A stretch of 64,000 bases of DNA from DASQFQ01 sp963805525 (GTDB taxonomy: Bacteria > Actinomycetota > Thermoleophilia > Solirubrobacterales > Solirubrobacteraceae): the NCBI GenBank assembly GCA_963805525.1, contig CAWDUT010000002.1, positions 186,001 to 250,000 of the forward strand, written 5' to 3'. Both the position numbers and the translations under genes were made by a program. Below, in pieces: positions 7,914-15,796 of the stretch; position 1 is the stretch's first letter; every line of letters begins with the position of its first letter. Under the pieces are notes generated by a model, which saw only the letters and a list, made by a program, of their open reading frames with translations, was not told the DNA's origin and searched no databases.

Positions 7914-8663
7914 GTGAGCGCCACCGAGCTGACCCCGCACGGCTGGGGCGACGCGCCCGACCTCTACGGGCCCAGGCACGACTACCGCGAGTCGCTGATG
8001 ATGCGGCGGCTGCGCCCGGCGCTGCCCGCCGGCCACGTGCTCAACGCCGGCTGCGGCGCCGGTTCGTTCACCCTGCGCCTGCTCGACGCGGGCTACGACG
8101 TCACCTCGGTCGACGCCAGCGAGGCGTTCGTCGAGCGCGTGCGGCAGCTGGTGGGCGACCGCGGCGCGGTCGAGCTCGCCGACCTGCACGCGCTGCGCTT
8201 CGAGGCGGGCGCGTTCGACGCCATCGTCTGCGGCGAGGTGCTCGAGCACCTCGACGACGACCAGACCGCCGTGCGCGAGTTCGCGCGCGTGCTGAAGCCC
8301 GGGGGCGTCGTCCTCGCCTCCGTCCCCGCCAACCCGTGGCGCTACGACTGGTCCGATCACTGGGCGGGCCACCGCCGGCGCTACACCGCGGCCGGCCTCG
8401 CCGAGCGCTTCACCGCCGCAGGGTTCACCGACGTCGACGTGACCGACTACGGGTTCCCGCTGCTCGGCCTCTACCACCGGCAGGTCTACCGCCGGATGCT
8501 CAAGCGGCGGCTCGAGCGCGACGGCAGCGACGTCGGCGCGCCCACCGGCGCGATGAAGCGCGTCGCCCCGCTCGTGCGCGCGGCGTTCGAGCTCGACACG
8601 CTGTTCATGGGCCGGCGGCCGGGCTACTTCGGCTTGATCGCGTCCGCGCGCCTGCCGGCCTGA
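7914..8663 (+). CDS. Class I SAM-dependent methyltransferase
   Basis: 249 residues from the GTG at 7914. Motif I is VLNAGCGAGSFTLRLL (about residues 42-57), the acidic loop is VTSVDAS, and motif IV is FDAIVCGEVLEHLDD, which place it in the UbiE/Methyltransf_11 group. The C-terminal part (GFPLLGLYHRQVYRRML) resembles methyltransferases found in glycan loci. Its end overlaps the convergent membrane protein by 40 bases. It probably modifies a cell-envelope sugar or lipid, inferred from the glycosyltransferases downstream. Confidence 0.88.
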   Translation: MSATELTPHGWGDAPDLYGPRHDYRESLMMRRLRPALPAGHVLNAGCGAGSFTLRLLDAGYDVTSVDASEAFVERVRQLVGDRGAVELADLHALRFEAGAFDAIVCGEVLEHLDDDQTAVREFARVLKPGGVVLASVPANPWRYDWSDHWAGHRRRYTAAGLAERFTAAGFTDVDVTDYGFPLLGLYHRQVYRRMLKRRLERDGSDVGAPTGAMKRVAPLVRAAFELDTLFMGRRPGYFGLIASARLPA

Positions 8664-9583
8664 TCGACCAGGACCGCCGCGCCGACGAACACCAGCTCCG
8701 CGACCGTCAGCGCGAGCCGCGTCCCGGCCGAGAGCGCGATCGCGACGCCGCCGGGCAGGTTGCGCCCGAGCATGAGCGCGAACGCGCCCTCGCGCAGGCC
8801 AAGCCCCGACGGGAAGATGAACGCCAGCATCGAGACCACGAACGAGGCCAGGAACGAGAGGCCGACGTAGAGCAGCGAGCCGCCGTCGTCGCCGACCGCG
8901 GAGTACACGAGCAGCCCGATCCCGAGCGCGAGCAGCACCGCGCCCAGCAGGTACCAGGCGAGCAGCGCCAGGACCTGGCGGCCGGTCAGCAGCGCCTCCA
9001 GCGGCTCGCGCTTCACGCGCCGCAGCAGCCACGCCGTGACGCGCCCGAACAGGCTCGGGTGCAGCACGACGAGACCCAGCGGGACGAGCGCCACCAGCCA
9101 CGCGGCCGCGCCGATCTCGCCCGCGCCGTAGGCCGCGAGCAGGAGCAGCCCGCCCGCCGACGCCGCGCCGAGCGACAGCGCCTGCTCGTACACGCTGGCC
9201 GCGAGCGAGACCTTGCGCGAGATCCCCGCCTCCTGGCCCAGCACGAGCCGGCTGGCGACCATCACGACGTTGCCGGGGACGTAGCGCCCGAGCAGCGAGC
9301 GCGCCCAGACCGCGGCGAAGCGCCGCCGCGGCACCCGCCGGCCGGCGAGCTGCTCGATGATCAGCACGTAGCCGAGCGCGTTGGTGACGTACATGCCGAA
9401 CAGCGCGGCGAAGCCCGCGGCGGCCGCGGCGGGGTCGACGTGCCATTCGAAGTCGTCGACCTTGTCCCACCCGGCGATCGCCCCGAGCGCGAGGAAGACG
9501 AGGATGAGCAGCCCGGCGGCGAGCCCGAGCGCCCGGCGCTTCGTGGAGATCCCGCCGCCGGGGGCGGCGCCCTCAGCGGCCAT
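8624..9583 (-). CDS. Lysylphosphatidylglycerol synthase TM-region (UPF0104) membrane protein
   Basis: 319 residues with about eight transmembrane helices. It contains the family region RSLLGRYVPGNVVMVASRLVL near residue 95 and FPSGLGLREGAFALML near residue 270. It corresponds only to the flippase-like membrane domain of MprF/AglD-type proteins, with no lysyl-transferase domain. The start ATG lies inside the end of the glycosyltransferase gene (11-base overlap), so the two are probably one operon acting on lipid-linked envelope components. Confidence 0.85.
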   Translation of the reverse strand: MAAEGAAPGGGISTKRRALGLAAGLLILVFLALGAIAGWDKVDDFEWHVDPAAAAAGFAALFGMYVTNALGYVLIIEQLAGRRVPRRRFAAVWARSLLGRYVPGNVVMVASRLVLGQEAGISRKVSLAASVYEQALSLGAASAGGLLLLAAYGAGEIGAAAWLVALVPLGLVVLHPSLFGRVTAWLLRRVKREPLEALLTGRQVLALLAWYLLGAVLLALGIGLLVYSAVGDDGGSLLYVGLSFLASFVVSMLAFIFPSGLGLREGAFALMLGRNLPGGVAIALSAGTRLALTVAELVFVGAAVLVDQAGRRADAIKPK

Positions 9584-10685
9584 GGATCGCCCTCTCGACC
9601 GCCGCCAGGAACGCGCGCGCCACCACGCGCTCGCCGGCCACCTCCAGGAACCGCTCTCGCGCCGCCGCTCCCAGCCGCGCGCGCAGCTCGGCGTCCTCGT
9701 CCAGCCGCCGCATCGCCGCGGCCAGCGCGGTCGCGTCGCCCGCCGGCACGAGCAGCGCGGTGCGGCCGTCCTCGAGCACCTCGCGCGCCGCCGGCGTGTC
9801 GGCCGTGATCACCGGCCGGCCCACCGACATCGCGTGGTAGACCTTGTTCGGCACCACCCGCGCGGCCTTCTCGCTGCTGCCGAACACGCCGAGGCAGATG
9901 CCCGCCGCGGCGATCTCCTCGCCCAGCCGCTCGTACTCGACCCACGGCACGTGCTCGAAGCCGGGCGGCCGGTCGCGGCGCAGCTCCTCCGCCAGCCAGT
10001 CGCCGAGCTGGCCGTCGCCGATCAGCTTCACCGGCGGCGTGCCGGGCATGCGCGCGGCCTCGAGCAGCGTCCCCAGCCCGTGCAGCGGCGAGAGCTTGCC
10101 GTAGAAGAGCGTCTGCGGCCGCCCCTCCGGCTGCGGCGCCGGGCGGAAGACCGCGGCCTCCGCGCCAACCCGCGCCACGCCCAGGCGCTCGCGCGCGACC
10201 CCGAAGCGCTCGTTGTAGAAGCGGGCGTGCGCGTCGGTGTCGGCGATCACGGCGTCGGCGCAGCGCAGCGTCACGGTGTCGAGCGCGGTCAGCGCCCGCC
10301 CGACGTTCGCGCCCACCCGCACCCGGTCGCCCGCCAGCGTGTCCGACAAGGAGATCAGCGCGTCCGCCACCAGCGGCACGCGCCGCCCGCGTGCGAACAG
10401 CCACGCCGGCAGCGCGTCGGGCATGTACGGGTAGCCGGCGACGACCGCGTCGACCCGCCCGGCCCGCCGCTGCTCGAGCGCCAGCTCGCCCCACGCGCGC
10501 ACGAACCGGCCGGCGGTGGCGGGCAGCGCGGTGGGGGAGAGGAACGCGCCGGCCTTGTGCCGCGTCAGCTCCCACAGCGGCCGGTGGCACTCGATCACCT
10601 CGGCGCCCTCCGCGCGCAGTCCGGCCATCAGCACACGCGCCCGCGTGTAGTCGCGCTCGTAGGTGCCGAGCCAGAGGAGCCGCAT
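9573..10685 (-). CDS. Family 4 (GT-B) glycosyltransferase
   Basis: 370 residues from the ATG at 10685-10683; a GTG directly before it is an alternative start. The N-terminus MRLLWLGTYERDYTRARVLM is typical of GT-B enzymes. The C-terminal nucleotide-sugar domain has VAGYPYMPD, FYGKLSPLHGLGTLLEA and the EX7E-type region (GRPVITADTPAAREVLEDGR, TALLVPAGD). It transfers a sugar to a lipid or polysaccharide acceptor at the inner membrane face; donor and acceptor are unknown. The divergent family 2 glycosyltransferase starts 45 bases away. Confidence 0.85.
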   Translation of the reverse strand: MRLLWLGTYERDYTRARVLMAGLRAEGAEVIECHRPLWELTRHKAGAFLSPTALPATAGRFVRAWGELALEQRRAGRVDAVVAGYPYMPDALPAWLFARGRRVPLVADALISLSDTLAGDRVRVGANVGRALTALDTVTLRCADAVIADTDAHARFYNERFGVARERLGVARVGAEAAVFRPAPQPEGRPQTLFYGKLSPLHGLGTLLEAARMPGTPPVKLIGDGQLGDWLAEELRRDRPPGFEHVPWVEYERLGEEIAAAGICLGVFGSSEKAARVVPNKVYHAMSVGRPVITADTPAAREVLEDGRTALLVPAGDATALAAAMRRLDEDAELRARLGAAARERFLEVAGERVVARAFLAAVERAIHGR

Positions 10686-10730
10686 CACCTCACCCTATGC
10701 ACCCGGGCGGTCTCCTACTCTTCACTGGCA

Positions 10731-11735
10731 GTGACCGAACTCGGGACCATCAGCGCGCGCCCGCGCGGCGACGACGCCGAGCCCGCCCACACCGGCGCCG
10801 AGACGCTCGGCATCACCGTGATCATGCCGGCGTTCAACGAGGCGCCCAACCTCGCGGACGTCGTGCCGCGCACGGCCGCCGTGCTCGGCGCGCTCGAGGA
10901 CGACTTCGAGATCCTCGTGGTCGACGACGGCAGCACCGACGGCACCGCCGAGGTGATGACCGAGCTCGGCAAGCAGCTCCCGCAGCTGCGGCTGCTGCGC
11001 CTGCGCCGCAACTACGGAAAGTCGACCGCGCTGCAGGCGGGCTTCGAGCGCGCCCGCGGCGACGTCGTCGTGCTGATGGACGCCGACGGCCAGGACCGGC
11101 CGGAGGAGATCGTCAAGCTCCTGCGCGCGCTCGACGAAGGGCTCGACCTCGCCACCGGGCGCCGCGTGATGCGCAACGACCGCATGGTCAAGCGCCACAC
11201 CTCGCGGCTCTACAACCGCGTCACCGCCAAGGTCACGGGGATCGAGGGAGAGGACTTCAACAGCGGCCTCAAGGCGATGAAGCGCGAGGTCATGAACCCG
11301 CTCGTGCTCTACGGCGAGCTGCACCGCTACATCCCGGTGCTCGCGCAGTGGAACGGTTTCAAGGTCGGCGAGATCGACGTCGAGCACGCCGCGCGGCTGC
11401 ACGGCAGCTCGAAGTTCGGGCGCGCGCGCTTCTGGCGCGGCTTCCTCGACCTGCTCACGGTCAAGTTCATCACCACCTACACCGGCCGCCCGTTCCACCT
11501 GTTCGGCGGGCTCGGCATCGGATTCGGCGCGATCGGCGGGCTGCTGCTGCTGTGGATGTTCGTGCTGAAGGTGACGGGCCACGGGATCGGGGAGCGGCCG
11601 GCGCTGATCATCGGCGTGCTCTTCACCGTCGTCGCCGTCCAGCTGATGACGCTGGGGCTGCTCGCCGAGCTGATCGTGCACTTCCGGCGCGACCGCGAGC
11701 CCGACCTCTTCGTCGAGCCCGAGCGCCCCCGCTAG
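10731..11735 (+). CDS. Family 2 polyprenyl-phosphate-type glycosyltransferase
   Basis: 334 residues from the GTG at 10731. The GT-A domain shows ITVIMPAFNEAPNL, FEILVVDDGSTDGT and VLMDADGQDRPEEI (the DxD-type site), then GEDFNSGLKAMKREV. The C-terminus has two hydrophobic helices (FGGLGIGFGAIGGLLLLWMF and the stretch at about 285-315). This is the layout of DPM1/GtrB-like enzymes that load a sugar on polyprenyl phosphate. A hairpin just after the stop may end the transcript. Confidence 0.9.
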   Translation: MTELGTISARPRGDDAEPAHTGAETLGITVIMPAFNEAPNLADVVPRTAAVLGALEDDFEILVVDDGSTDGTAEVMTELGKQLPQLRLLRLRRNYGKSTALQAGFERARGDVVVLMDADGQDRPEEIVKLLRALDEGLDLATGRRVMRNDRMVKRHTSRLYNRVTAKVTGIEGEDFNSGLKAMKREVMNPLVLYGELHRYIPVLAQWNGFKVGEIDVEHAARLHGSSKFGRARFWRGFLDLLTVKFITTYTGRPFHLFGGLGIGFGAIGGLLLLWMFVLKVTGHGIGERPALIIGVLFTVVAVQLMTLGLLAELIVHFRRDREPDLFVEPERPR

Positions 11736-11738
11736 CCG

Positions 11739-11760
11739 CGGAAACGAAGCCCAGTTTCCG
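11739..11760 (+). terminator. Hairpin after the GT2 gene
   Basis: A perfect 7-bp stem, CGGAAAC paired with GTTTCCG, with an 8-base loop, starts 4 bases after the stop. There is no T-run, so termination would be weak or factor-dependent. Confidence 0.5.
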
Positions 11761-11788
11761 CTCCCGCCGGTCTCTAAACCTGCGGCGC

Positions 11789-11803
11789 TCATACATGCGT
11801 CCA
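11789..11803 (+). promoter_or_regulatory. 15-bp motif TCATACATGCGTCCA, copy 1 (fibre operon)
   Basis: The 15-mer recurs exactly at 24690-24704, again just upstream of a gene for a SipW-type secreted protein. Here it lies about 57 bases before the riboswitch aptamer, the right place for a promoter or an activator site. Both copies are in the same orientation as the gene. Chance recurrence of a 15-mer in 64 kb is very unlikely. The factor is unknown. Confidence 0.6.
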
Positions 11804-11845
11804 GACGCTCTCCGAACAGGCAGTCAGTAGGGCGATACAGGGCTT

Positions 11846-11925
11846 GCTGATCCCGGCAAACCCGTCGCGAGGCGGGGACGCAAAGCCTAGGGGTCTCGGC
11901 TCTCCGAGATAGCCCGGTTGCCAGC
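11846..11925 (+). promoter_or_regulatory. Cyclic-di-GMP-I (GEMM) riboswitch aptamer
   Basis: The conserved GEMM core is present: GGCAA at 11855-11859 pairs with TTGCC at 11918-11922. A stem CCCGTC/GGCGGG is capped by the GNRA tetraloop GCGA (11861-11876). Then comes the hallmark GACGCAAAGCC (11877-11887), a second variable stem (11889-11910, CTCGG/CCGAG), and AGCCCGG closing the fold. These match the c-di-GMP-I class by order and sequence; the related cGAMP class shares the fold and is not excluded by eye. It precedes the fibre protein by about 65 bases. Confidence 0.88.
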
Positions 11926-11951
11926 GACGGACATTCGAGTAGGTGTCCGTC
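11926..11951 (+). terminator. Riboswitch expression-platform hairpin
   Basis: A perfect 8-bp stem, GACGGACA with TGTCCGTC, and a 10-base loop directly abut the 3' strand of the aptamer. It is followed by TCTCCCCC. It could be a terminator formed or disrupted by ligand binding. The direction of control (on or off) cannot be told from the sequence. Confidence 0.5.
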
Positions 11952-11989
11952 TCTCCCCCACATCAGGCAACCCCCCAGGAGCTATCTCA

Positions 11990-12535
11990 ATGTCCCGTCG
12001 CAAGGCGCTCCGCGCCAACCCCCGCCGTCTGCTGGCCGCTCTGGCCACCATCCTCGTCGCCGTCGGCGTCACCGTCGCTTCAGGCGCGTCGTTCACCGCC
12101 ACCGCTGCGAACACCGGCAACACCTTCACGTCCGGCACGATGACGCTGGGCGACTCGGTCAGCGGCGCGATCCTCACCGCCTCGAACCTGAAGCCCGCCG
12201 GCCCGACCCAGTCGGGTGAGGTGCAGATCTCGAACACCGGCTCGCTCGCCGGCGCGATCACGCTGAAGACCATCAACCTCGTCGACAGCTCGCCCTCGAT
12301 GGCCGGCAACCTCGATCTCACGATCCAGGACTGCGGCACGGACCTCGACTGCTCCATCGGCACCAGCACCACCCAGTACACCGGCAAGCTCAACGCGATG
12401 CCGACCCAGTCGCTGGGCACGTGGGCGGGCGCCGAGCAGCACCGCTACAAGTTCACCGTCGGCCTCGACACCAACGCCGGCAACACGCTGCAGGGCAAGA
12501 CCGTCAGCGTTGGCTTCCAGTGGGACGCCGCGTAG
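11990..12535 (+). CDS. TasA/CalY-like (camelysin family) secreted fibre protein
   Basis: 181 residues. The start is the ATG at 11990 with AGGAG 8 bases upstream. A basic N-terminus (MSRRKALRANPRR) and hydrophobic helix are followed by the SipW-type cleavage region ending in GASFTATAANTGNTF, characteristic of TasA, camelysin and related proteins. The mature part is a Thr/Ser/Gly-rich beta domain with two cysteines (QDCGTDLDCS). TasA-family proteins form extracellular matrix fibres in biofilms. The next gene is the matching signal peptidase, and a c-di-GMP riboswitch is in the leader. Confidence 0.85.
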   Translation: MSRRKALRANPRRLLAALATILVAVGVTVASGASFTATAANTGNTFTSGTMTLGDSVSGAILTASNLKPAGPTQSGEVQISNTGSLAGAITLKTINLVDSSPSMAGNLDLTIQDCGTDLDCSIGTSTTQYTGKLNAMPTQSLGTWAGAEQHRYKFTVGLDTNAGNTLQGKTVSVGFQWDAA

Positions 12536-12570
12536 GAACCTGACGGCTCCTCCTACTCCCTGATCGCCTG

Positions 12571-13134
12571 ATGATTGCCCGCCGCATCGGTAGCACGCTC
12601 TGTGCGCTGCTGATCGCGGCGGGCATTCTGTTTGGCGCCTTCCTCGTCGGCCCCGCCCTCATGGGCTGGGAGCGCTACGTCATCGTCAGCGGCTCGATGA
12701 CCGGCACGTACGACCGCGGGTCGCTCGTCTTCGACGAGGTCGTCCCCACCAAGTCGCTCCACGTCGGTGACGTGATCACCTACAAGCCGCCCCCGGGCTC
12801 CGGCCCCAAGGGCCTGGTGACCCACCGGCTCGTCAAGATCGGTCACGACAAGAAGACCGGCAAGACGTACTACCGGACCAAGGGCGATGCCAACCCCGCC
12901 AAGGATCCGTGGACCTTCACGCTCCCGGGCAAGCAGCAGCCGCGCGTCGTGGCCGGCGTTCCGAAGGTCGGCTTCGTGCTCGCCGCGCTCGCCGAGCGCA
13001 ACATCCGGATGCTGATCGTCGGCTTCCCCGCGCTGCTCATCGCCATCTTCGTGATGGTCGGGCTGTGGCGTGAAGCCGGCCTCGAGGCCGCCGAGGCCGC
13101 CGAGGCCACGCAGGCCGGCGCATCCGCCGCCTGA
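12571..13134 (+). CDS. sipW: SipW-type (S26B) signal peptidase I
   Basis: 187 residues. An N-terminal membrane helix (about 8-30) precedes the catalytic VSGSMTGTYDRGSLVF with nucleophile Ser42. VTHRLV supplies His85 in place of the lysine of ordinary bacterial leader peptidases, and GDANPAKDP follows. This Ser-His arrangement defines the ER/SipW branch. A second helix lies at about 148-168 and the tail is Ala/Glu-rich. It lies 35 bases after the fibre gene and should process it at the outer membrane face; the Ig-repeat protein at 24.8 kb is a likely second substrate. Confidence 0.9.
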   Translation: MIARRIGSTLCALLIAAGILFGAFLVGPALMGWERYVIVSGSMTGTYDRGSLVFDEVVPTKSLHVGDVITYKPPPGSGPKGLVTHRLVKIGHDKKTGKTYYRTKGDANPAKDPWTFTLPGKQQPRVVAGVPKVGFVLAALAERNIRMLIVGFPALLIAIFVMVGLWREAGLEAAEAAEATQAGASAA

Positions 13135-13151
13135 GCGCGCCCTGAGAACAT

Positions 13152-14336
13152 GTGCGCGTGACCGCCACGCGCCCCCACGCTCCGCGGCTCACCGCGACGC
13201 TGCGGGAGAAGGAGAGCGTCACCCCGCTCGAGCTCTTCTTCGACCTCGTCTTCGTGCTTGCGCTGACGCAGTGCACGGCGCTGATGGCGAAGGAGCCGAC
13301 CTGGGAGGGCCTCGCGAAGGCGATGCTCATCCTCGCGGTGCTGTGGTGGTCGTGGGGCGGCTACGCCTGGCTGACCAGCCTGGTCGACCCCGAGGAGGGG
13401 ATCGTGCGGATCGCGATGTTCGGCGCGATGGCGGCGTTCCTGGTCGCGGCGCTGTGCGTGCCGGAGGCGTTCGACGACACCGCGCTCCTGTTCGCGGTCG
13501 CCTACGCGGGCGTGCGCGCGGCGCACATCGTGCTGTTCGCGATCGGCAGCCGCGGCGACGCCAACCTGCGCGCCTCGGTGACCTCGCTCGCGATCAGCAC
13601 CGCGATCGGGGTCGGGCTGCTGGTCGGGGCGTCGTTCGCCGACGGGCTGACGCAGGGCGCGATCTGGGCGGTCGCGATCCTGCTCGACTACGGCGGACCC
13701 GCCTTCTTCGGCGTCGAGGGCTGGAAGATGGTGCCGAGCCACTTCGCCGAGCGCTTCGGCCTGATCGTGATCATCGCGCTGGGGGAGTCGATCGTCGCGA
13801 TCGGCGTGGGGTCGGACTCGGAGGTCAACGCGGGGATCGTGGCCGGCGCGGTCCTGGGCGTGGTCGTGTGCGGGGCGCTGTGGTGGCTGTACTTCGACGT
13901 CGTGGCGCTGGTCGCAGAGCGGCGCCTGTCGAAGGCGGCGCCGGGGCGTGAGCGCAACTCGATCGGCCGCGACTCCTACGGCTACCTGCACCTGCCGATG
14001 GTGGCCGGGATCGTGCTGCTGGCGCTGGGCTTCAAGAAGACGCTGGGGCACGTCGGCGAGGCGCTCGAGCTCGTGCCGGCGACCGCGATGCTCGGCGGCA
14101 CCGCGCTCTACCTCGTCGCGCACGTCGCGTTCCGGCTGCGCAACGTCCATCGCTTCAGCCTCCAGCGGCTGCTGTGCGCGATCGCGCTGGTGGCGCTGAT
14201 CCCGGCGGCGCTCGAGCTGCCCGCCCTGGCGACGCTCGGCATCCTCGCCGCGCTGCTGGTCGTGCTGATCGTGTACGAGAGCGTGCGCTTCGCCGAGCTG
14301 CGCGACCGCATGCGCCACCAGGTGGCGGAGGACTAG
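13152..14336 (+). CDS. Low-temperature-requirement A (LtrA) family membrane protein
   Basis: 394 residues from the GTG at 13152; a GTG 6 bases later is equally possible. The N-terminal signature VTPLELFFDLVFVLALTQCT is diagnostic of LtrA, and about eleven hydrophobic helices follow. The conserved ERFGLIVIIALGESIVAIG is at about residues 197-215. LtrA was named from Listeria cold-growth mutants; the biochemical role is unknown. The stop overlaps the convergent HD-GYP gene by 4 bases. Confidence 0.9.
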   Translation: MRVTATRPHAPRLTATLREKESVTPLELFFDLVFVLALTQCTALMAKEPTWEGLAKAMLILAVLWWSWGGYAWLTSLVDPEEGIVRIAMFGAMAAFLVAALCVPEAFDDTALLFAVAYAGVRAAHIVLFAIGSRGDANLRASVTSLAISTAIGVGLLVGASFADGLTQGAIWAVAILLDYGGPAFFGVEGWKMVPSHFAERFGLIVIIALGESIVAIGVGSDSEVNAGIVAGAVLGVVVCGALWWLYFDVVALVAERRLSKAAPGRERNSIGRDSYGYLHLPMVAGIVLLALGFKKTLGHVGEALELVPATAMLGGTALYLVAHVAFRLRNVHRFSLQRLLCAIALVALIPAALELPALATLGILAALLVVLIVYESVRFAELRDRMRHQVAED

Positions 14337-15682
14337 CGGGCCGGCATCGCCTCGCGCGGCTCGAGCATGCCCGCGAGCGCCTCGACGGCGTCGGGGTCGA
14401 GCCGGGCGGGCGCGTCGGCGCGGAGCGTGTTCAGCGCTGTCTCGACGCTCATCGGCGGGCGGTAGGGGCGTGCCGAGGTCAGCGCCTCGAAGACGTCGGC
14501 CACGGCGAGCACGCGCATCGGCACGGTGAGGTTCTCGCCGCGGAGGCCGTAGGGGTAGCCGCTGCCGTCGAGCCGCTCGTGGTGCGAGGCGGCGACCGGC
14601 GCGAGGTGGGCGAAGCCCGGGATCCGCTCGAGGATGCGCGCGGTGATCAGGGGGTGCTCGCGGACCTGGGCGGCCTCGGCGGGCGTGAGCGGGCCGGACT
14701 TGTCGAGCACGCGGTTGGAGACCGCGAGCTTGCCGATGTCGTGGAGCATGGCGGCGCGGCGCAGGTCGGTCACCTCGGCCTCGTCGGCGCCGAGCGCGCC
14801 GGCGATCCGGGTCGCGAGCATCGCGACGAGGTCGGAGTGGCGGTAGGTCCACGGGGACTTCACGTCGATGACGCCGGCGAACGCGGTCGCGATCCGGTCG
14901 AGGTGGGCGTCGTTGGCGGTCAGCAGCCGGTCCTCGGGCTCCCAGGCGGAGACGTCGGGGCGCGCGAGCGAGGCCCAGAAGGCGGTGTCGTCGCGGCAGG
15001 CGTGCAGCGCTTGCACGAGCGCGGGGTCGAACCACTCGCCGCTGCGGCGCGCCGCGATCGCGCAGGCCGCGTCGGGGCCGCCCTCGCCGTGGAAGATCTC
15101 GGCGGTCTGGGCGAGGCAGACGATCCGCGCGAGCAGCGGGATCTCCTCGCCGCGCAGCCCGCTCGGCTGGCCGTTGCCGTCCCAGTGCTCGTCGAGCGCG
15201 CGGATGCCTTCGGCGGTCTCCGGCTCGAGGCCGAGCAGGAGCGCTATCTCGGCGCCGCGGTCGCAGCGCGCGAGCATCAGCGAGCGCGTGACCTGCCCCT
15301 CGTCCTTGATCGCGCGCAGCCGGGCGGCGCGGGCGCGGAACGAGCCCTCGGGCGCGACGATCCGCAGCGACCACACGAACGCGGGGAAGGCGCGCGACCA
15401 ATTCGAGCGCTTCGCGGTGCGCTTCGCCTCGTGGTCGTCGGCGCCGAACAGCGCGGCCATCTTGGCCGAGTTCGCCGAGCAGCCCGCGTCCTTCATCAGC
15501 AACGCGTAGAAGAGCCGCGAGCGAGTGCCCGCATCGAGCCCGAGCTCGTCGGCGATCCGCATCCCGATCACGCACGACCGCACGGCGTGCCCGGGCGGCT
15601 CGCCCTCGGTGAGATCGAGCGCGTACGAGAGCCCGCCGATGACCCCCGAAAGGCGAATCCGAGCCGGACCCCGCTCGTCCAT
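14333..15682 (-). CDS. HD-GYP domain protein, predicted c-di-GMP phosphodiesterase
   Basis: 449 residues from the ATG at 15682-15680. The C-terminal HD-GYP domain is intact: HDIGKLAV with His314-Asp315 and HHERLDGSGYP with His367-His368, followed by VPMRVLAVADVFEALTSARP. The N-terminal half is a second, degenerate copy of the fold: DEHWDGNGQPSGLRGEEIPL then ARIVCLAQTAEIF. Its metal HD and the GYP are changed (GNGQP), so it may sense rather than cut. It is cytoplasmic with no membrane helix. The c-di-GMP riboswitch operon is 2 kb away. Confidence 0.9.
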   Translation of the reverse strand: MDERGPARIRLSGVIGGLSYALDLTEGEPPGHAVRSCVIGMRIADELGLDAGTRSRLFYALLMKDAGCSANSAKMAALFGADDHEAKRTAKRSNWSRAFPAFVWSLRIVAPEGSFRARAARLRAIKDEGQVTRSLMLARCDRGAEIALLLGLEPETAEGIRALDEHWDGNGQPSGLRGEEIPLLARIVCLAQTAEIFHGEGGPDAACAIAARRSGEWFDPALVQALHACRDDTAFWASLARPDVSAWEPEDRLLTANDAHLDRIATAFAGVIDVKSPWTYRHSDLVAMLATRIAGALGADEAEVTDLRRAAMLHDIGKLAVSNRVLDKSGPLTPAEAAQVREHPLITARILERIPGFAHLAPVAASHHERLDGSGYPYGLRGENLTVPMRVLAVADVFEALTSARPYRPPMSVETALNTLRADAPARLDPDAVEALAGMLEPREAMPAR

Positions 15683-15759
15683 CGGTGGAGTATCTCTGAG
15701 CGCCGCGCCCGGTGCGACCCCGATCGGGCCGCAAAGGGGGAGGTTCAGCGAGAGATTCC

Positions 15760-15789
15760 TTGACACGAATATTCGCAATAAGGAATACT
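15760..15789 (+). promoter_or_regulatory. Promoter with internal palindrome for the ArsR-type gene
   Basis: TTGACA (15760-15765) and AATACT (15784-15789) are spaced by 18 bases. The perfect palindrome CGAATATTCG (15766-15775) fills the spacer. A start about 7 bases after the -10 box would fall at the GTG at 15797, predicting a leaderless mRNA. ArsR-family repressors bind such short AT-centred palindromes, so autoregulation is likely. Confidence 0.6.
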
Positions 15790-15796
15790 TCGCGTC

